Source of the DNA: a bacterium
GTDB lineage: Bacteria; Acidobacteriota; Polarisedimenticolia; Polarisedimenticolales; Polarisedimenticolaceae
DNA length: 64,000 bases
Assembly: GCA_024226515.1 (NCBI GenBank)
Contig: JAAELQ010000205.1
Span: 1 to 64,000, forward strand
Reading direction: 5' to 3'
The notes beneath the pieces are model-generated. The model did no database searches, had not been told where the DNA came from, and worked only from the letters and a program-made list of their open reading frames with translations. The translations under genes were made by a program, and so were the position numbers. Shown here one piece after another: positions 33,996 through 41,411 of the stretch (its first letter is position 1; every line of letters begins with the position of its first letter).

Positions 33996-34465
33996 GCCGC
34001 ACCCCCATCGTCGATCACGACGCCGAGCCCGACGTAGTGGAACCCGAGCCGGGCGAGCTGGTCCTCGGCCGCGGCATCCGCGGGGGCCTTGGGGGTGCAT
34101 GTGTGGGCGGTCTGCGCGCCGCGCTCGGTCAGGACGGTGATGGGAGGATAGTCCCGGCCGTTCATCGGGTCGTCGAGGCGGTAGAAGTGGCGCGGCTTCG
34201 TGCGGGCCACGACCCGCGGGGCCTTCTTGACGCGGCGCAGCTTGGCGTCGAGGTGGCGCCCCCAGCACTCGTGGCACAGGCGCGTTCCCGGACCGACGAG
34301 CTGCACGTGCATCGAGGTGCATGTGTTGCAGCCCAGCACGTCACCGCGCGCAACCCACCTCTCGCAATTGCGGCAGCGTATCTGCTCCAACCCCTGCTCG
34401 AAGTGGGCGGCGTCGAAGCTGCCAGTGTGGCAGAGGGGACAGGCGCCGATGTATGAGCGGCTCAC
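33992..34465 (-). CDS. Multi-zinc-ribbon protein
   Basis: A 157-residue protein. I use GTG 34465, which overlaps the upstream stop (GTGA), so that SRSYIGACPLCH is the N-terminus. CPLC, CRNC, CNTC and CHEC pairs within the first 75 residues predict two or more zinc ribbons, possibly a nucleic-acid-binding or adaptor protein. The C-terminal half has no recognised motif. Confidence 0.6.
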   Translation of the reverse strand: MSRSYIGACPLCHTGSFDAAHFEQGLEQIRCRNCERWVARGDVLGCNTCTSMHVQLVGPGTRLCHECWGRHLDAKLRRVKKAPRVVARTKPRHFYRLDDPMNGRDYPPITVLTERGAQTAHTCTPKAPADAAAEDQLARLGFHYVGLGVVIDDGGAA

Positions 34466-34947
34466 GAGGCACCTCCGGCGTCGCGGCGCAGGCGAGGCGC
34501 CTTGGCTGCTTCCCGTTCCAAATAGGGACGCCACACCCGGGCGTGGCGCGCGGGGTTTGGCGCCTCGCGGAGGGGCCGGGACGGCTGGGTGCCGGGCTGG
34601 TCGAGGGTATGCAGGTAGAGCGCGACGTACGTTCGCAGACTAATCAGTTCGGCCTCCAGGCGCCGTGCGCGAAGATCGCTGGCGATTGTCCAGTCCCCGA
34701 CATGGCCGACGTTCGACCAACGGCCGCACTCGCGCTCCCAGCGCACCTCGGTGCCGTCGCCGTAGCGGCGGACCTCATGCTCGACCCACTCCGAGCGCTC
34801 GGGGCGGCGGTCCCAGGCCGTCGGCGTGCGGCCTCCGGGGCGGAAGTCGCGGCGCAGGCGAGGGTCGCCGTAGGAGCTGTCGACGACGCTGTACGCGGGC
34901 GTAGTGGCGGGGCGCTGGGCGCCCTCGGGCTGGCGGTCGGTTTTCAT
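34462..34947 (-). CDS. Hypothetical protein, first gene of leftward operon
   Basis: A 161-residue Arg/Glu-rich protein beginning at ATG 34947 (MKTDRQPEGAQ). The upstream in-frame extension lies in the control region and is not used. A central WVEHEVRRYGDG strand and a helical segment (EAELISLRTYVALYLH) are seen; no domain is recognised. It has a leaderless-type TATTCT box 6 nt before the ATG and an AGTTTGCT element further upstream, so it probably heads the 34947 to 32250 transcript. Confidence 0.6.
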   Translation of the reverse strand: MKTDRQPEGAQRPATTPAYSVVDSSYGDPRLRRDFRPGGRTPTAWDRRPERSEWVEHEVRRYGDGTEVRWERECGRWSNVGHVGDWTIASDLRARRLEAELISLRTYVALYLHTLDQPGTQPSRPLREAPNPARHARVWRPYLEREAAKAPRLRRDAGGAS

Positions 34948-34953
34948 ACCGGG

Positions 34954-34986
34954 AGAATAGCGCGGTGGGGCGAGAAAGCAAACTAG
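34954..34986 (-). promoter_or_regulatory. Leftward promoter: AGTTTGCT, N17, TATTCT
   Basis: Read leftward: CTAGTTTGCT (34986-34977), a 17-nt spacer, TATTCT (34959-34954), then CCCGGT and ATG. The -10 box has the common N6 spacing and the upstream box is the AGTTYGYT element that recurs in this genome. Confidence 0.55.
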
Positions 34987-35483
34987 GAAGGGGAAAAATA
35001 TCAAAGGTGCGGATCGGGAGGGTGTCTCAGGCTGAGATGTTAGGCTGTCAAGTGTGTCACATACACTCTGTGACGGTGATGGTCCGCGTAACTTCCTGGG
35101 GCGCAAGGACTTAGGCGACAATCACGAGCCGTCACGCGCTGTCCGTGTGTTGCCAGGTAGATGTTTCCAAGGGGAGGGAGGGAAATACGTGGGGGGAGGG
35201 ACTGGGAGCAATACGGAACAATCGTACTACTACCCCCCTAGATACTGAGAAAGGATGTGACAGCGGACACTAGTAACATATATACCCTATTCTCTCTCTA
35301 TTATCTCTCTCTCTCTTCTCTGAGAGGGGAGGATTCTCATTTTGAGCTGTCACAGGAATCGTGCGGACAGGTGTGACGTTTGGAGGGGGGATAGGGGGGA
35401 CTTTGTATAGACACCTCAGGGTAGTGTGATGATTGTTATCATATCGACTATTAGTTTTTCGGGCACCTTGCCCTGGAGTCGGG

Positions 35484-35489
35484 TATGGT
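35484..35489 (+). promoter_or_regulatory. Leaderless-type -10 box TATGGT
   Basis: TATGGT, then TCGAGC, then ATG of the 35496 gene. This is the rightward promoter at the edge of the control region. Confidence 0.55.
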
Positions 35490-35495
35490 TCGAGC

Positions 35496-36395
35496 ATGAA
35501 GCACTACGAGACCGAATCGATCCGCGGCGCCGTCCTCCTGAATCTAGAGGAGGCGCTTTTCATGGCCGCCGGCACTGGCGCGCTATCGCCCGAGGGCATC
35601 ACGCGCGAACTCACCCGGCTGCGTCCCCGCTGCCGCGCGCTCTACAAGCTCTCCCAGAACATCCCCGAGCAGGCGTCGGCGTCCGGAGCCCTGGCGGTCT
35701 ACGCCAAGACGACCGCTGCGTCGCTGGTGCCGATGCTTCGGCAGGTCACTACAGCTCTCGGCGGCGTGTCGATCACTTGCGGCCAAGGCCCGCGTAGGAA
35801 CCGCACCGACGTGATCCTGACGGGGCGCTGGGCGCCGGAGAAACAGGCATTCGTCCCGGAGCACGGCCAAAGCGTGCAACGCCGAATGCAGGAGACGGGG
35901 CTCGCTGCGGATGACCTACCGCCGCTGGGGGAAGAGCCCCAGCCCATACCGCCCCTGCGGGCGACACACATGACCGCGCACCTCGAGCCGTTACAGCCCG
36001 CGCCCCAGCCCGCCCCCCAACCACCGCTCGTGCGCGCCCCGGACGGCCGCATGGTTCCGCCTGCCCCTACCACGCTGCCTTCCAGTGCGCGGGAGGTGTC
36101 GCGAAGGCCACAGGTGCCGTCGGACGGGGATATCGTCCAGACGGCAGCGGGCGATATGCCGCAGTTCACCACCGAGCCGACCGCGGTAGCCGTGGAGCCC
36201 GCATACTGCCAGGCCGACGAGGACGGGGATTGCCAGGCGCCAGGCTGTCCGCAGCTCCGGGACGGTGAGCCGAGAGCGAGTGGCCGCGACTGCCCCCTGC
36301 CCGAACTCCAGGACTCGGACAATCCGGGCTGGTCGGGCGTTGTGGGGCCCGACGAGCAACCGCCCTACACCGGGCAGGCTGGGGGTGGGGCGTGA
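35496..36395 (+). CDS. Hypothetical protein with helical N-domain and Pro-rich tail
   Basis: A 299-residue protein. I start it at ATG 35496, behind the TATGGT box, rather than at an in-frame codon in the control region. Residues 1-130 are helical and may be a folded domain (LLNLEEALFMAAGTGALSPEG). Residues 145-299 are Pro/Gln/Asp-rich with one cysteine group (about CQADEDGDCQAPGCP). As first gene next to a candidate origin it could be a regulator or replication accessory protein; the sequence alone does not show this. Confidence 0.6.
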   Translation: MKHYETESIRGAVLLNLEEALFMAAGTGALSPEGITRELTRLRPRCRALYKLSQNIPEQASASGALAVYAKTTAASLVPMLRQVTTALGGVSITCGQGPRRNRTDVILTGRWAPEKQAFVPEHGQSVQRRMQETGLAADDLPPLGEEPQPIPPLRATHMTAHLEPLQPAPQPAPQPPLVRAPDGRMVPPAPTTLPSSAREVSRRPQVPSDGDIVQTAAGDMPQFTTEPTAVAVEPAYCQADEDGDCQAPGCPQLRDGEPRASGRDCPLPELQDSDNPGWSGVVGPDEQPPYTGQAGGGA

Positions 36396-36727
36396 ACGCC
36401 GCGTACAGGTGCTCGCACGGGGAGCGCAAGGGCTGCGCTATCTGCGCGGAGGTGTCGCCGGCCTCGACGCTGCGCCGTGCGCTGGACGCAGAGGAGGCGG
36501 TCTGTGAGGAGATGAAGGGCCTCACGGCCTCCCAGCATGCGTGCGCGCTGCGCTATCTAGCCACGCGGTTACGGTCCAGGGCCGGCGATATCGCGGATGA
36601 GCTGCAGCATGCGGAGAACGACCGGCTGCAGGCTGTGGCCGAACGAGAGGCGCAGGAGGCCGCCGAGGACGTGGGCGAGACGCCGGAGGGGCATTGGCTG
36701 CCCACTGGTGAGGGAGGCTCGCGGTGA
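36392..36727 (+). CDS. Hypothetical Cys-containing helical protein
   Basis: A 111-residue protein, GTG start overlapping the previous stop. A short CSHGERKGCAIC cluster opens it, followed by a long Ala/Glu/Arg-rich coiled segment (residues 25-95). The N-terminus may bind metal. No family is recognised. Confidence 0.55.
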   Translation: MNAAYRCSHGERKGCAICAEVSPASTLRRALDAEEAVCEEMKGLTASQHACALRYLATRLRSRAGDIADELQHAENDRLQAVAEREAQEAAEDVGETPEGHWLPTGEGGSR

Positions 36728-37035
36728 TCTCCTCCAGAGGACCTAGCCGAGATGCCTGCCCGCTGTGTGGACGCCTGCTCACGCGGACCGTGGGTATGGA
36801 TGTCCAGGACCGGCCACAGGTGACCGAGGAGTGCCTGACGCCGCTTTGTAGGGCTCCGGCAGCACGACAGACGGTCGTCGGCGGCATGGTCCAGCTTGAG
36901 TTCCGGAAGTGTGGCGAGACCGAGTGGCAGCGGATGCCGAACGGCGATCGGACGCTGAAGCAGGTCCTGGAAATCAGCAAGGAGCCGCCGCTGGAGCAGG
37001 GCGACTGGGACGAGGAGGACTATCGGGACCTCTAG
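36724..37035 (+). CDS. Small zinc-ribbon-like protein
   Basis: A 103-residue protein, GTG start overlapping the previous stop. CPLCG, C at position about 37, and C at 42 and 62 suggest a zinc ribbon in the first 65 residues; the C-terminus is acidic. Last gene of the unit starting at 35496; hairpins follow. Confidence 0.55.
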   Translation: MISSRGPSRDACPLCGRLLTRTVGMDVQDRPQVTEECLTPLCRAPAARQTVVGGMVQLEFRKCGETEWQRMPNGDRTLKQVLEISKEPPLEQGDWDEEDYRDL

Positions 37036-37040
37036 GAGGA

Positions 37041-37071
37041 CGAAAAGATGTATCTCAGATGCACCTTTTCG
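37041..37071 (+). terminator. Inverted repeat CGAAAAG/CTTTTCG
   Basis: CGAAAAG and CTTTTCG flank 17 nt just after the 36724 gene stop. It may act with the hairpin at 37113 as a terminator, or as an operator. Confidence 0.4.
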
Positions 37072-37112
37072 GGTCGACCCGCGCCTGACCGAACCCCCAT
37101 GGTTCATACCGC

Positions 37113-37131
37113 GAGGCCCCCCTCGGGCCTC
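37113..37131 (+). terminator. GAGGCCC hairpin
   Basis: GAGGCCC and GGGCCTC form a perfect 7-bp stem around CCCTC, about 80 nt after the 36724 gene. There is no T-tract, so terminator strength is uncertain. The remaining sequence between 37036 and 37265 shows no convincing gene. Confidence 0.45.
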
Positions 37132-37265
37132 AGAACGACCGGAAACGGGCCTGCCTCGGCCCAGGATCTACGCGGCGCCTGAGGACACCCTGGGAGGGGT
37201 GCCGGCGCCAGAACGCAGCACAGGGCCGCACAGACGGCCAGGAAGAACCCGAACGGAGACCGAAC

Positions 37266-37370
37266 ATGCAAACAAAACCAGCGACCCGACTGGGAACTAC
37301 CCGTGTCGAGGCTCCCAGTGGCAGGCCACGCTTGAGCCACGGGGCGCAGGCGAATAATTCGCTTTCCTAG
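37266..37370 (+). CDS. Possible 34-residue basic peptide
   Basis: ATG 37266 with CGGAGACCGAAC upstream opens a 34-codon ORF (starts MQTKPATRLG) whose TAG lies inside the CTAGTTTGCT promoter element. Composition is basic and Ser/Gly/Arg-rich. It may be spurious. Confidence 0.25.
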   Translation: MQTKPATRLGTTRVEAPSGRPRLSHGAQANNSLS

Positions 37371-37400
37371 TTTGCTTCCGACCTCTCAGTGGTCGACAAT
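37367..37400 (+). promoter_or_regulatory. Rightward promoter: CTAGTTTGCT, N18, GACAAT
   Basis: CTAGTTTGCT (37367-37376), an 18-nt spacer, GACAAT (37395-37400), then TCACAC and ATG 37407. The upstream box is the same as in the 34947 promoter and the last box sits 6 nt before the start codon. Confidence 0.5.
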
Positions 37401-37406
37401 TCACAC

Positions 37407-37727
37407 ATGAGCATCCACAAGAAACCGATCCCGATCCCACCTGACACCGAAGAGCCTTCCCTCGGCGGGGAACTACTCCTGCGAGGCCTACTAGAGAACT
37501 GGGGCTGGCGAACGCGCGAGTTCGTCATGCCGAGCGGCACGTTGCGGCTTGAGGCTTGGGAGCGTGAACGCTTCGATCCGAACCAGCCGCGCATGGACGG
37601 CGTGTCCTACGCGCCCGGCACCTGGGAGGAAAACGACGCCATCCTGCTCGAGGGCTGGGCACGCATTGTCGACGCCGTGCGACAGCGCATCGTCGGGACC
37701 ACGTCGGGCAAGCAGGTGGGGCAGTGA
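37407..37727 (+). CDS. Hypothetical protein
   Basis: A 106-residue protein with start MSIHKKPIP. The middle is Trp/Arg/Glu-rich (ENWGWRTREFVMPSG) with alternating strands and a C-terminal helix. No family is recognised. The next gene begins with the near-identical MSIRKKP, see 37724. Confidence 0.6.
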   Translation: MSIHKKPIPIPPDTEEPSLGGELLLRGLLENWGWRTREFVMPSGTLRLEAWERERFDPNQPRMDGVSYAPGTWEENDAILLEGWARIVDAVRQRIVGTTSGKQVGQ

Positions 37728-38161
37728 GCATCCGCAAGAAACCTCCCAAGCCTCGCAGGCACTCCGGCGGCGGATACCACCCTGACGACTGGGAGGCCGT
37801 CAGCGATGGCGTGATGTACTGCGCTCCTGCCTGCGGGCGTGGTTGCACCTGGGGCGAGCACACCTCCGCCCTCCGGCACGCGATCGTCGCGTGCGAACAG
37901 CTCGGCGACGGCTGGGTGCCAGCCCTGACCGAAAACCTCGGCTGGCACTGCGCGATCCGGCGCGGCAGCGTGCGGATCTCGATCGGTCAGAACGGCTACA
38001 GTATGCTCTCGACCGAGTTCGCCCGGGTGAGGGGAGTCGGCGGGATCATTGGCGAGGGGGCCACACCGGCGGAGGCGCTGGCCGACGCGCGAGCGGTGCT
38101 TGAGCGCGAACTCACCTGGGCTGATAACCAGCTCCTCACGTTCCTGGAGGCGACGGAGTGA
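37724..38161 (+). CDS. Hypothetical protein
   Basis: A 145-residue protein, GTG start overlapping the previous stop. The N-terminal MSIRKKPPKPRR is basic; a Cys-containing segment (YCAPACGRGCTWGEH) may bind metal; the C-terminal half has alternating strand/helix (GWHCAIRRGSVRISIG, then ATPAEALADARAVLE) and resembles small HicB-like folds, but this is a weak impression. Confidence 0.55.
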   Translation: MSIRKKPPKPRRHSGGGYHPDDWEAVSDGVMYCAPACGRGCTWGEHTSALRHAIVACEQLGDGWVPALTENLGWHCAIRRGSVRISIGQNGYSMLSTEFARVRGVGGIIGEGATPAEALADARAVLERELTWADNQLLTFLEATE

Positions 38162-38424
38162 CCTTCAAGCCGACCGACACCGAGGCGCGAACGTTACGCG
38201 CTGCGCTGCGGCACCACGACATCCTGTATCGACGCGGGGAGCCTGAGATCACTGACTCTGAATACGACGGTATGTTTCGCATGCTCCAGAACTGGGAGCG
38301 CGACCACCCGCACCTCGCGACGCCCGACAGCCCCACGCAGATCGTCGAGCACGAGGACGACGGCACGGAGCAGCCGTGGCACGAGGAGCGCGCAGCGCAG
38401 GACCGCCTCGACGGGGTAGACTGA
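38158..38424 (+). CDS. Stand-alone LigA N-terminal (Ia, NMN-binding) domain
   Basis: An 88-residue protein, GTG start overlapping the previous stop. LRAALRHHDILYRRGEPEITDSEYDGMF and then LQNWERDHPHLATPDSPTQIVE reproduce the N-terminal domain of NAD-dependent DNA ligase, which normally binds the nicotinamide half of NAD and is followed by the adenylation domain. Here it stops there, with no ligase core nearby. It could be a regulatory decoy, an NAD(+)-binding or nick-related adaptor, or half of a split ligase whose core lies outside the window. Confidence 0.75.
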   Translation: MTFKPTDTEARTLRAALRHHDILYRRGEPEITDSEYDGMFRMLQNWERDHPHLATPDSPTQIVEHEDDGTEQPWHEERAAQDRLDGVD

Positions 38425-38584
38425 CAAGCACAGCGGCCGAGCGACTCTGCCTGAACTCGGTTGCTAGCGGGACTTGGCGCGCTGCGCCAAAAGGACGGGC
38501 CGTAGGGTTTTGAGATACATTCCCCCTCCGGCCAGGCGCGACGGTCCCGCTTCTCACACACTCTCGAACCCAAGGAATCGAATC
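38425..38584 (+). other. Leader of the 38585 gene
   Basis: 160 nt without a convincing gene. It contains an inverted GGCGCGCTGCGCC segment near 38475-38490 and ends in CCCAAGGAATCGAATC before ATG. Nothing else stands out. Confidence 0.35.
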
Positions 38585-38980
38585 ATGCATGTGTACGTAC
38601 TGACGATCTGGACCTGCGCCCGGGCGGGCCGGATTTCTCGCGCCTTCCTCGATCGCGCAGCCGCAGACACTGCGGCCGAGCAGTACGCCGATGCGCGGGA
38701 CGACGTCTACGAGAAGACGGACGGACCAGCCTCGGCGACATTCAATGGGGCGTCAGGACTGTGGCAGGTCTCCTACGAACGCGTCGCGGTCGAGGGCGAG
38801 GAGGCTCCGCGCTTTCCGACTGCCGAGCTGGAGGCGAACGCCGTGCGGCAGGTGCCGAATCTCATGGACTTGGTCGAGCTGCAGCGCGGGAAGATCGCGG
38901 AGCTGCAGGCGGCGCTCGAAAAGGCGGCGCTCGAAAAGGCGGTGCTCGAAAAGGCGGTGCTTGAGAAGGCTGCGCAGTAG
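38585..38980 (+). CDS. Hypothetical protein with LEKA coiled-coil repeats
   Basis: A 131-residue protein from ATG 38585 with an AAGGAATC ribosome binding site. The first 85 residues look like a small alpha/beta domain (HVYVLTIWTC). The C-terminus is a coiled coil with four ALEKA-type pentapeptides encoded by 15-bp repeats (38925-38978). No family is recognised. Confidence 0.55.
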   Translation: MHVYVLTIWTCARAGRISRAFLDRAAADTAAEQYADARDDVYEKTDGPASATFNGASGLWQVSYERVAVEGEEAPRFPTAELEANAVRQVPNLMDLVELQRGKIAELQAALEKAALEKAVLEKAVLEKAAQ

Positions 38981-39030
38981 GGTAGGCTTCTGAAAAAAGC
39001 CACTTCGACCACTGTCACGAAAGGACACAC

Positions 39031-39114
39031 ATGGACCACCGACAACGTTACCCAACCACGCTGGCTCCTCTGCGCGAGCGCGTGGTAGGCTTCTCGACCG
39101 AGCCCAAGACCTGA
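39031..39114 (+). CDS. Possible 27-residue peptide
   Basis: ATG with CACGAAAGGACACAC upstream opens a 27-codon ORF (MDHRQRYPTT...). Its ribosome binding site and first codons resemble those of the next gene (CCAAGGACACGACAC, MDRHKLEK). A TAGGCT box lies at 38983 upstream. Confidence 0.35.
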   Translation: MDHRQRYPTTLAPLRERVVGFSTEPKT

Positions 39115-39132
39115 AACCCAAGGACACGACAC

Positions 39133-40032
39133 ATGGACAGACACAAGCTAGAGAAGATCCGCGATGGACTGAACCGCACGGCGGGTTGGATCATCGACCA
39201 GGCGGACGAGATCCAGGCCGCGCTCGACGCGCCGATTGAGTACCCGCAGCCCGTGCCGCCCCCGGTGGTAATTCCGCCGCCAACCCCCGTGCCTGTCCCG
39301 GCGGACCTCCCCTGGTCCTGGTCACTCTCAGGCAAGCCTCTGCCAGAGCGCCCGTTCGCGGTCCTCAGGGCATGGGACGTGCAGGACTACGCCCGGAAGC
39401 TCGACGACGAGTACGAGACTGGCGGTCGCTATCGAGACGCACGATCCTCCTGCCTGACCGTCCGGAACAGTGCGCATGCGGAGCATTTCGTTTGCGCGAA
39501 CTCCGGCGGCGATGCGATCAAGTGGCTGGGCGGCGACTGCACTCTGACGGATTTCCACGTATATCAGCTTGGACGCAAGACCGGGGCACACGCCGACGGC
39601 ATCCAGTCCCGCGGCGATGTGGGGCGCGCGATCGTCAAACGCGGGTTTTTCGACATGCCGGCCAACGAGTCCGGCACGCGGTCGAACGCCTGCATCCAGA
39701 CATCCAACGCATACGACGGCGGAGGCGGGGACTACGAGTTCGAGGAGTGCATCTTCCGGGGCGGCAACTACACGCTCGCGATTGGCGACAAGAAGACCGG
39801 GTACGCGCTGGCCAACATGGTCCTGCGCCGGTGCACGTTCGTCGTCGAGAAGGATTCGCCGCGCTACGGGCTCGTCCAGAACAAGGGCGGCGCGTTCACT
39901 GCGATCGACTGCGAGGTCGTCTACTACAACCGCGACACGGATCTCTGTGAGCTCCTCTGGGTCGGTGACCCGCGCAACTTCGACGTGAAGCAGTGGCACG
40001 TCGAGAAGTACGGGCGCGAACCGGCGCACTAG
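39133..40032 (+). CDS. Beta-helix surface protein (tailspike or pectate-lyase-like)
   Basis: A 299-residue protein with three parts: an N-terminal helix (residues 1-32), a Pro/Val linker (residues 36-60) and a right-handed beta-helix-like region (85-285) with repeated short strands (LTVRNSAHAEHFVCANSGGDAIKWLG, ADGIQSRGDVGRAIVKRGFF, YEFEECIFRGG, LRRCTFVVEK, AIDCEVVYYN). Such folds act on or bind polysaccharide. The helix-linker-beta-helix build is shared with 60372. Its place among early-type genes is odd for a virion spike. Confidence 0.7.
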   Translation: MDRHKLEKIRDGLNRTAGWIIDQADEIQAALDAPIEYPQPVPPPVVIPPPTPVPVPADLPWSWSLSGKPLPERPFAVLRAWDVQDYARKLDDEYETGGRYRDARSSCLTVRNSAHAEHFVCANSGGDAIKWLGGDCTLTDFHVYQLGRKTGAHADGIQSRGDVGRAIVKRGFFDMPANESGTRSNACIQTSNAYDGGGGDYEFEECIFRGGNYTLAIGDKKTGYALANMVLRRCTFVVEKDSPRYGLVQNKGGAFTAIDCEVVYYNRDTDLCELLWVGDPRNFDVKQWHVEKYGREPAH

Positions 40033-40040
40033 GGTAGGGT

Positions 40041-40691
40041 TCAGAACACGCGCTTGATCGGCATAATCACGGCGACCGCGTCGGTAGGCTCCGAGGCGTG
40101 CTCGACCTCGGCCCCGACGACCAGGATCGAAGGCGTCGCGCCCGCGTCAGTGCGGGCCAGCATGCGGACGGGGGTCGTCACTTGCCCGCCGGCTGCGCCT
40201 TGAAGCTGCTTCGAGAACTCGGGCACCTCGAAGGTCAGGCTCTCGGCGCCCGTCGCCTTCGCCAGCTCAAGGAGCAGCTTCACGTTCAGGGTCATGGCGC
40301 GACCGCTCACGCGCGCGGGCACGACCTGTTCGGCCTTCGGGAAGTCGCCCTCGATCGTCGGGAGCGGTCGCACCGTCGGCCCGTTCACGAGCTGCCAGCC
40401 GGCCGGAGTCGCGCGCAGGAAGCGGTCGCCCGTCGGCCTGCCCTTCCAGGCGTCGCGCAGCGCGGAGGCGTCGAAGACGACGCTACCGCCCGCTTCCTCG
40501 AGCACCTCGGCCAGCTCGTCGTCGACGCCGTCTTCAAGTTCGGGGAAGACCTGCGCCAGCTTGCGCCCGTCGGTCGCGGTCAGGACGGGGGCGCCGCCTT
40601 CGATCAGGCGCAGCTCGACGCCGTGAAAGGCGTAGCGGCCCTCGGCCTTCGAGGCAGCGTTGAAGATTTTCTCGGCAGGGTTCAGTTTCAT
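40041..40691 (-). CDS. Sliding-clamp-like protein (DnaN beta fold)
   Basis: A 216-residue protein, ATG after CGAAAGGAACCTGACCC. VLTATDGRKLAQV and, later, LPTIEGDFPKAEQVVP reproduce two signatures of the DNA polymerase III beta clamp (TATDGHRLA and FPDYxxVIP). The whole protein is long enough for about two clamp domains rather than the bacterial three, so a trimer would be needed to form a six-domain ring. It would tether the phage polymerase that begins at 63634. Identification rests on these motifs and needs structure prediction. Confidence 0.65.
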   Translation of the reverse strand: MKLNPAEKIFNAASKAEGRYAFHGVELRLIEGGAPVLTATDGRKLAQVFPELEDGVDDELAEVLEEAGGSVVFDASALRDAWKGRPTGDRFLRATPAGWQLVNGPTVRPLPTIEGDFPKAEQVVPARVSGRAMTLNVKLLLELAKATGAESLTFEVPEFSKQLQGAAGGQVTTPVRMLARTDAGATPSILVVGAEVEHASEPTDAVAVIMPIKRVF

Positions 40692-40808
40692 GGGTCAGGT
40701 TCCTTTCGGGTCAGGTCTAGCGAGTGCGCAGGCCGGCGGCCTCGCGCGTGATCGTGTCGAGCATGCTCTCGCCGACGAGGTCGCCGGAGCGCGTCGCTTC
40801 TCAGTCTC

Positions 40809-40979
40809 CTAGCGTCCCATAATAGCGTCGAGGTCGGCGGTGGTCGTGCGGGCGCGCTTCGGCGCCTTGGCGAGCGTGAGGCGCGAGGGCTTGGCAAGCT
40901 GCTGGCGGATGCGGCAGGAGAGGCCCTTGGCGATGAGGGCGGACTGGCGGGCGTTGTTCTGCGACTTGTTCGTGCTCAT
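40809..40979 (-). CDS. Small basic protein (56 aa)
   Basis: A 56-residue, strongly basic protein (starts MSTNKSQNNARQSA), leftward, with no Shine-Dalgarno sequence but an AGTTCGCT box (41016-41007) about 30 nt upstream. Basic residues are spread over the whole length, so nucleic-acid binding is possible. Confidence 0.5.
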   Translation of the reverse strand: MSTNKSQNNARQSALIAKGLSCRIRQQLAKPSRLTLAKAPKRARTTTADLDAIMGR

Positions 40980-41006
40980 GGTCTAAGAAGCGGGAGCGGC
41001 GTAGAA

Positions 41007-41016
41007 AGCGAACTAG
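41007..41016 (-). promoter_or_regulatory. AGTTCGCT element, copy d
   Basis: CTAGTTCGCT on the minus strand, between the 41027 gene end and the 40979 start. Same 10-bp box as at 34977 and 37367. Confidence 0.45.
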
Positions 41017-41026
41017 GAAAGCTGGT

Positions 41027-41275
41027 TTATTCGGCCAGCTCTTTTCGAATCTCGTCGATGTCGGACTGATCGTAAAGCAGTCCCATCATCGGATGATCGA
41101 GGGCAAGCAGCTCCTCATCGGTGCAGAGGGCGAACACTTCGTCCTGGACGCGCTGGAACTCTAGTGAGTCGCGCTCGAACAAGGCGCCGCCTGCACAGAC
41201 CACGCGGGCGTGGGTTTCGGTGATGCGCATCAGGCGGGCGATCTTGGCGGTTTTAGTGTTCGTTTTTGCGTTCAT
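41027..41275 (-). CDS. Hypothetical protein
   Basis: An 82-residue protein: a basic N-terminus (MNAKTNTKTAKIARL) and an acidic helical C-terminus. No family is recognised. It is expressed from the AGTTCG-type module at 41276-41327 with a GAAAGGGAAACT ribosome binding site. Confidence 0.6.
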   Translation of the reverse strand: MNAKTNTKTAKIARLMRITETHARVVCAGGALFERDSLEFQRVQDEVFALCTDEELLALDHPMMGLLYDQSDIDEIRKELAE

Positions 41276-41327
41276 AGTTTCCCTTTCGACTAGAGAAGCC
41301 GCGAGCCTGAACTAAACGAACTAGAAA
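41276..41327 (-). promoter_or_regulatory. AGTTCG-type upstream module, copy e
   Basis: Read leftward: TTTCTAGTTCG, 41 nt that include CGCGGCT and GTCGAAAGGGAAACT, then ATG. It aligns along its whole length with the module before 51301 and that before 23855. Confidence 0.55.
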
Positions 41328-41333
41328 GTCCGA

Positions 41334-41411
41334 TTATTCTCGGATGTACCAGATCGCGACGACGCAGAGCACGGCGGCTCCGCCCAGTAGGACAAGGCAG
41401 GCGGTGACCAT
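41334..41411 (-). CDS. 25-residue single-span membrane peptide
   Basis: ATG follows the upstream TAG without a gap (TAGATG) and opens a 25-codon ORF that is almost all membrane span (LVLLGGAAVLCVVAIWY). Coupled position in the operon supports it. Function unknown. Confidence 0.45.
   Translation of the reverse strand: MVTACLVLLGGAAVLCVVAIWYIRE

Larger units (their letters stand above)
34948..35495. other. Divergent non-coding control region with TGTSACR sites; origin candidate
   Basis: About 550 bp without a convincing gene separate the leftward operon (34947) from the rightward one (35496). It is more AT-rich and strand-biased than its surroundings: purine runs near 35172-35210, a CT tract near 35290-35330 and AT patches near 35275 and 35435. 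TGTCACA/TGTGACR sites occur at 35055, 35069, 35130, 35256, 35348 and 35372; the first two form an inverted repeat with a 7-nt spacer. Three of the sites are paired with GCGGACA or its complement. An origin, an operator array, or both, is inferred. Confidence 0.55.

Noticed and set aside
37072..37265. Possible tRNA or other RNA gene between the 36724 gene and 37407
   Set aside because: No acceptor/anticodon/T-arm set can be paired; GGTTCATACC alone is not enough.
40717..40764. 15-codon leftward ORF (starts MLDTITREA) before the clamp gene
   Set aside because: Open frame extends further upstream with protein-like content but without any start codon; cannot be supported as a gene.
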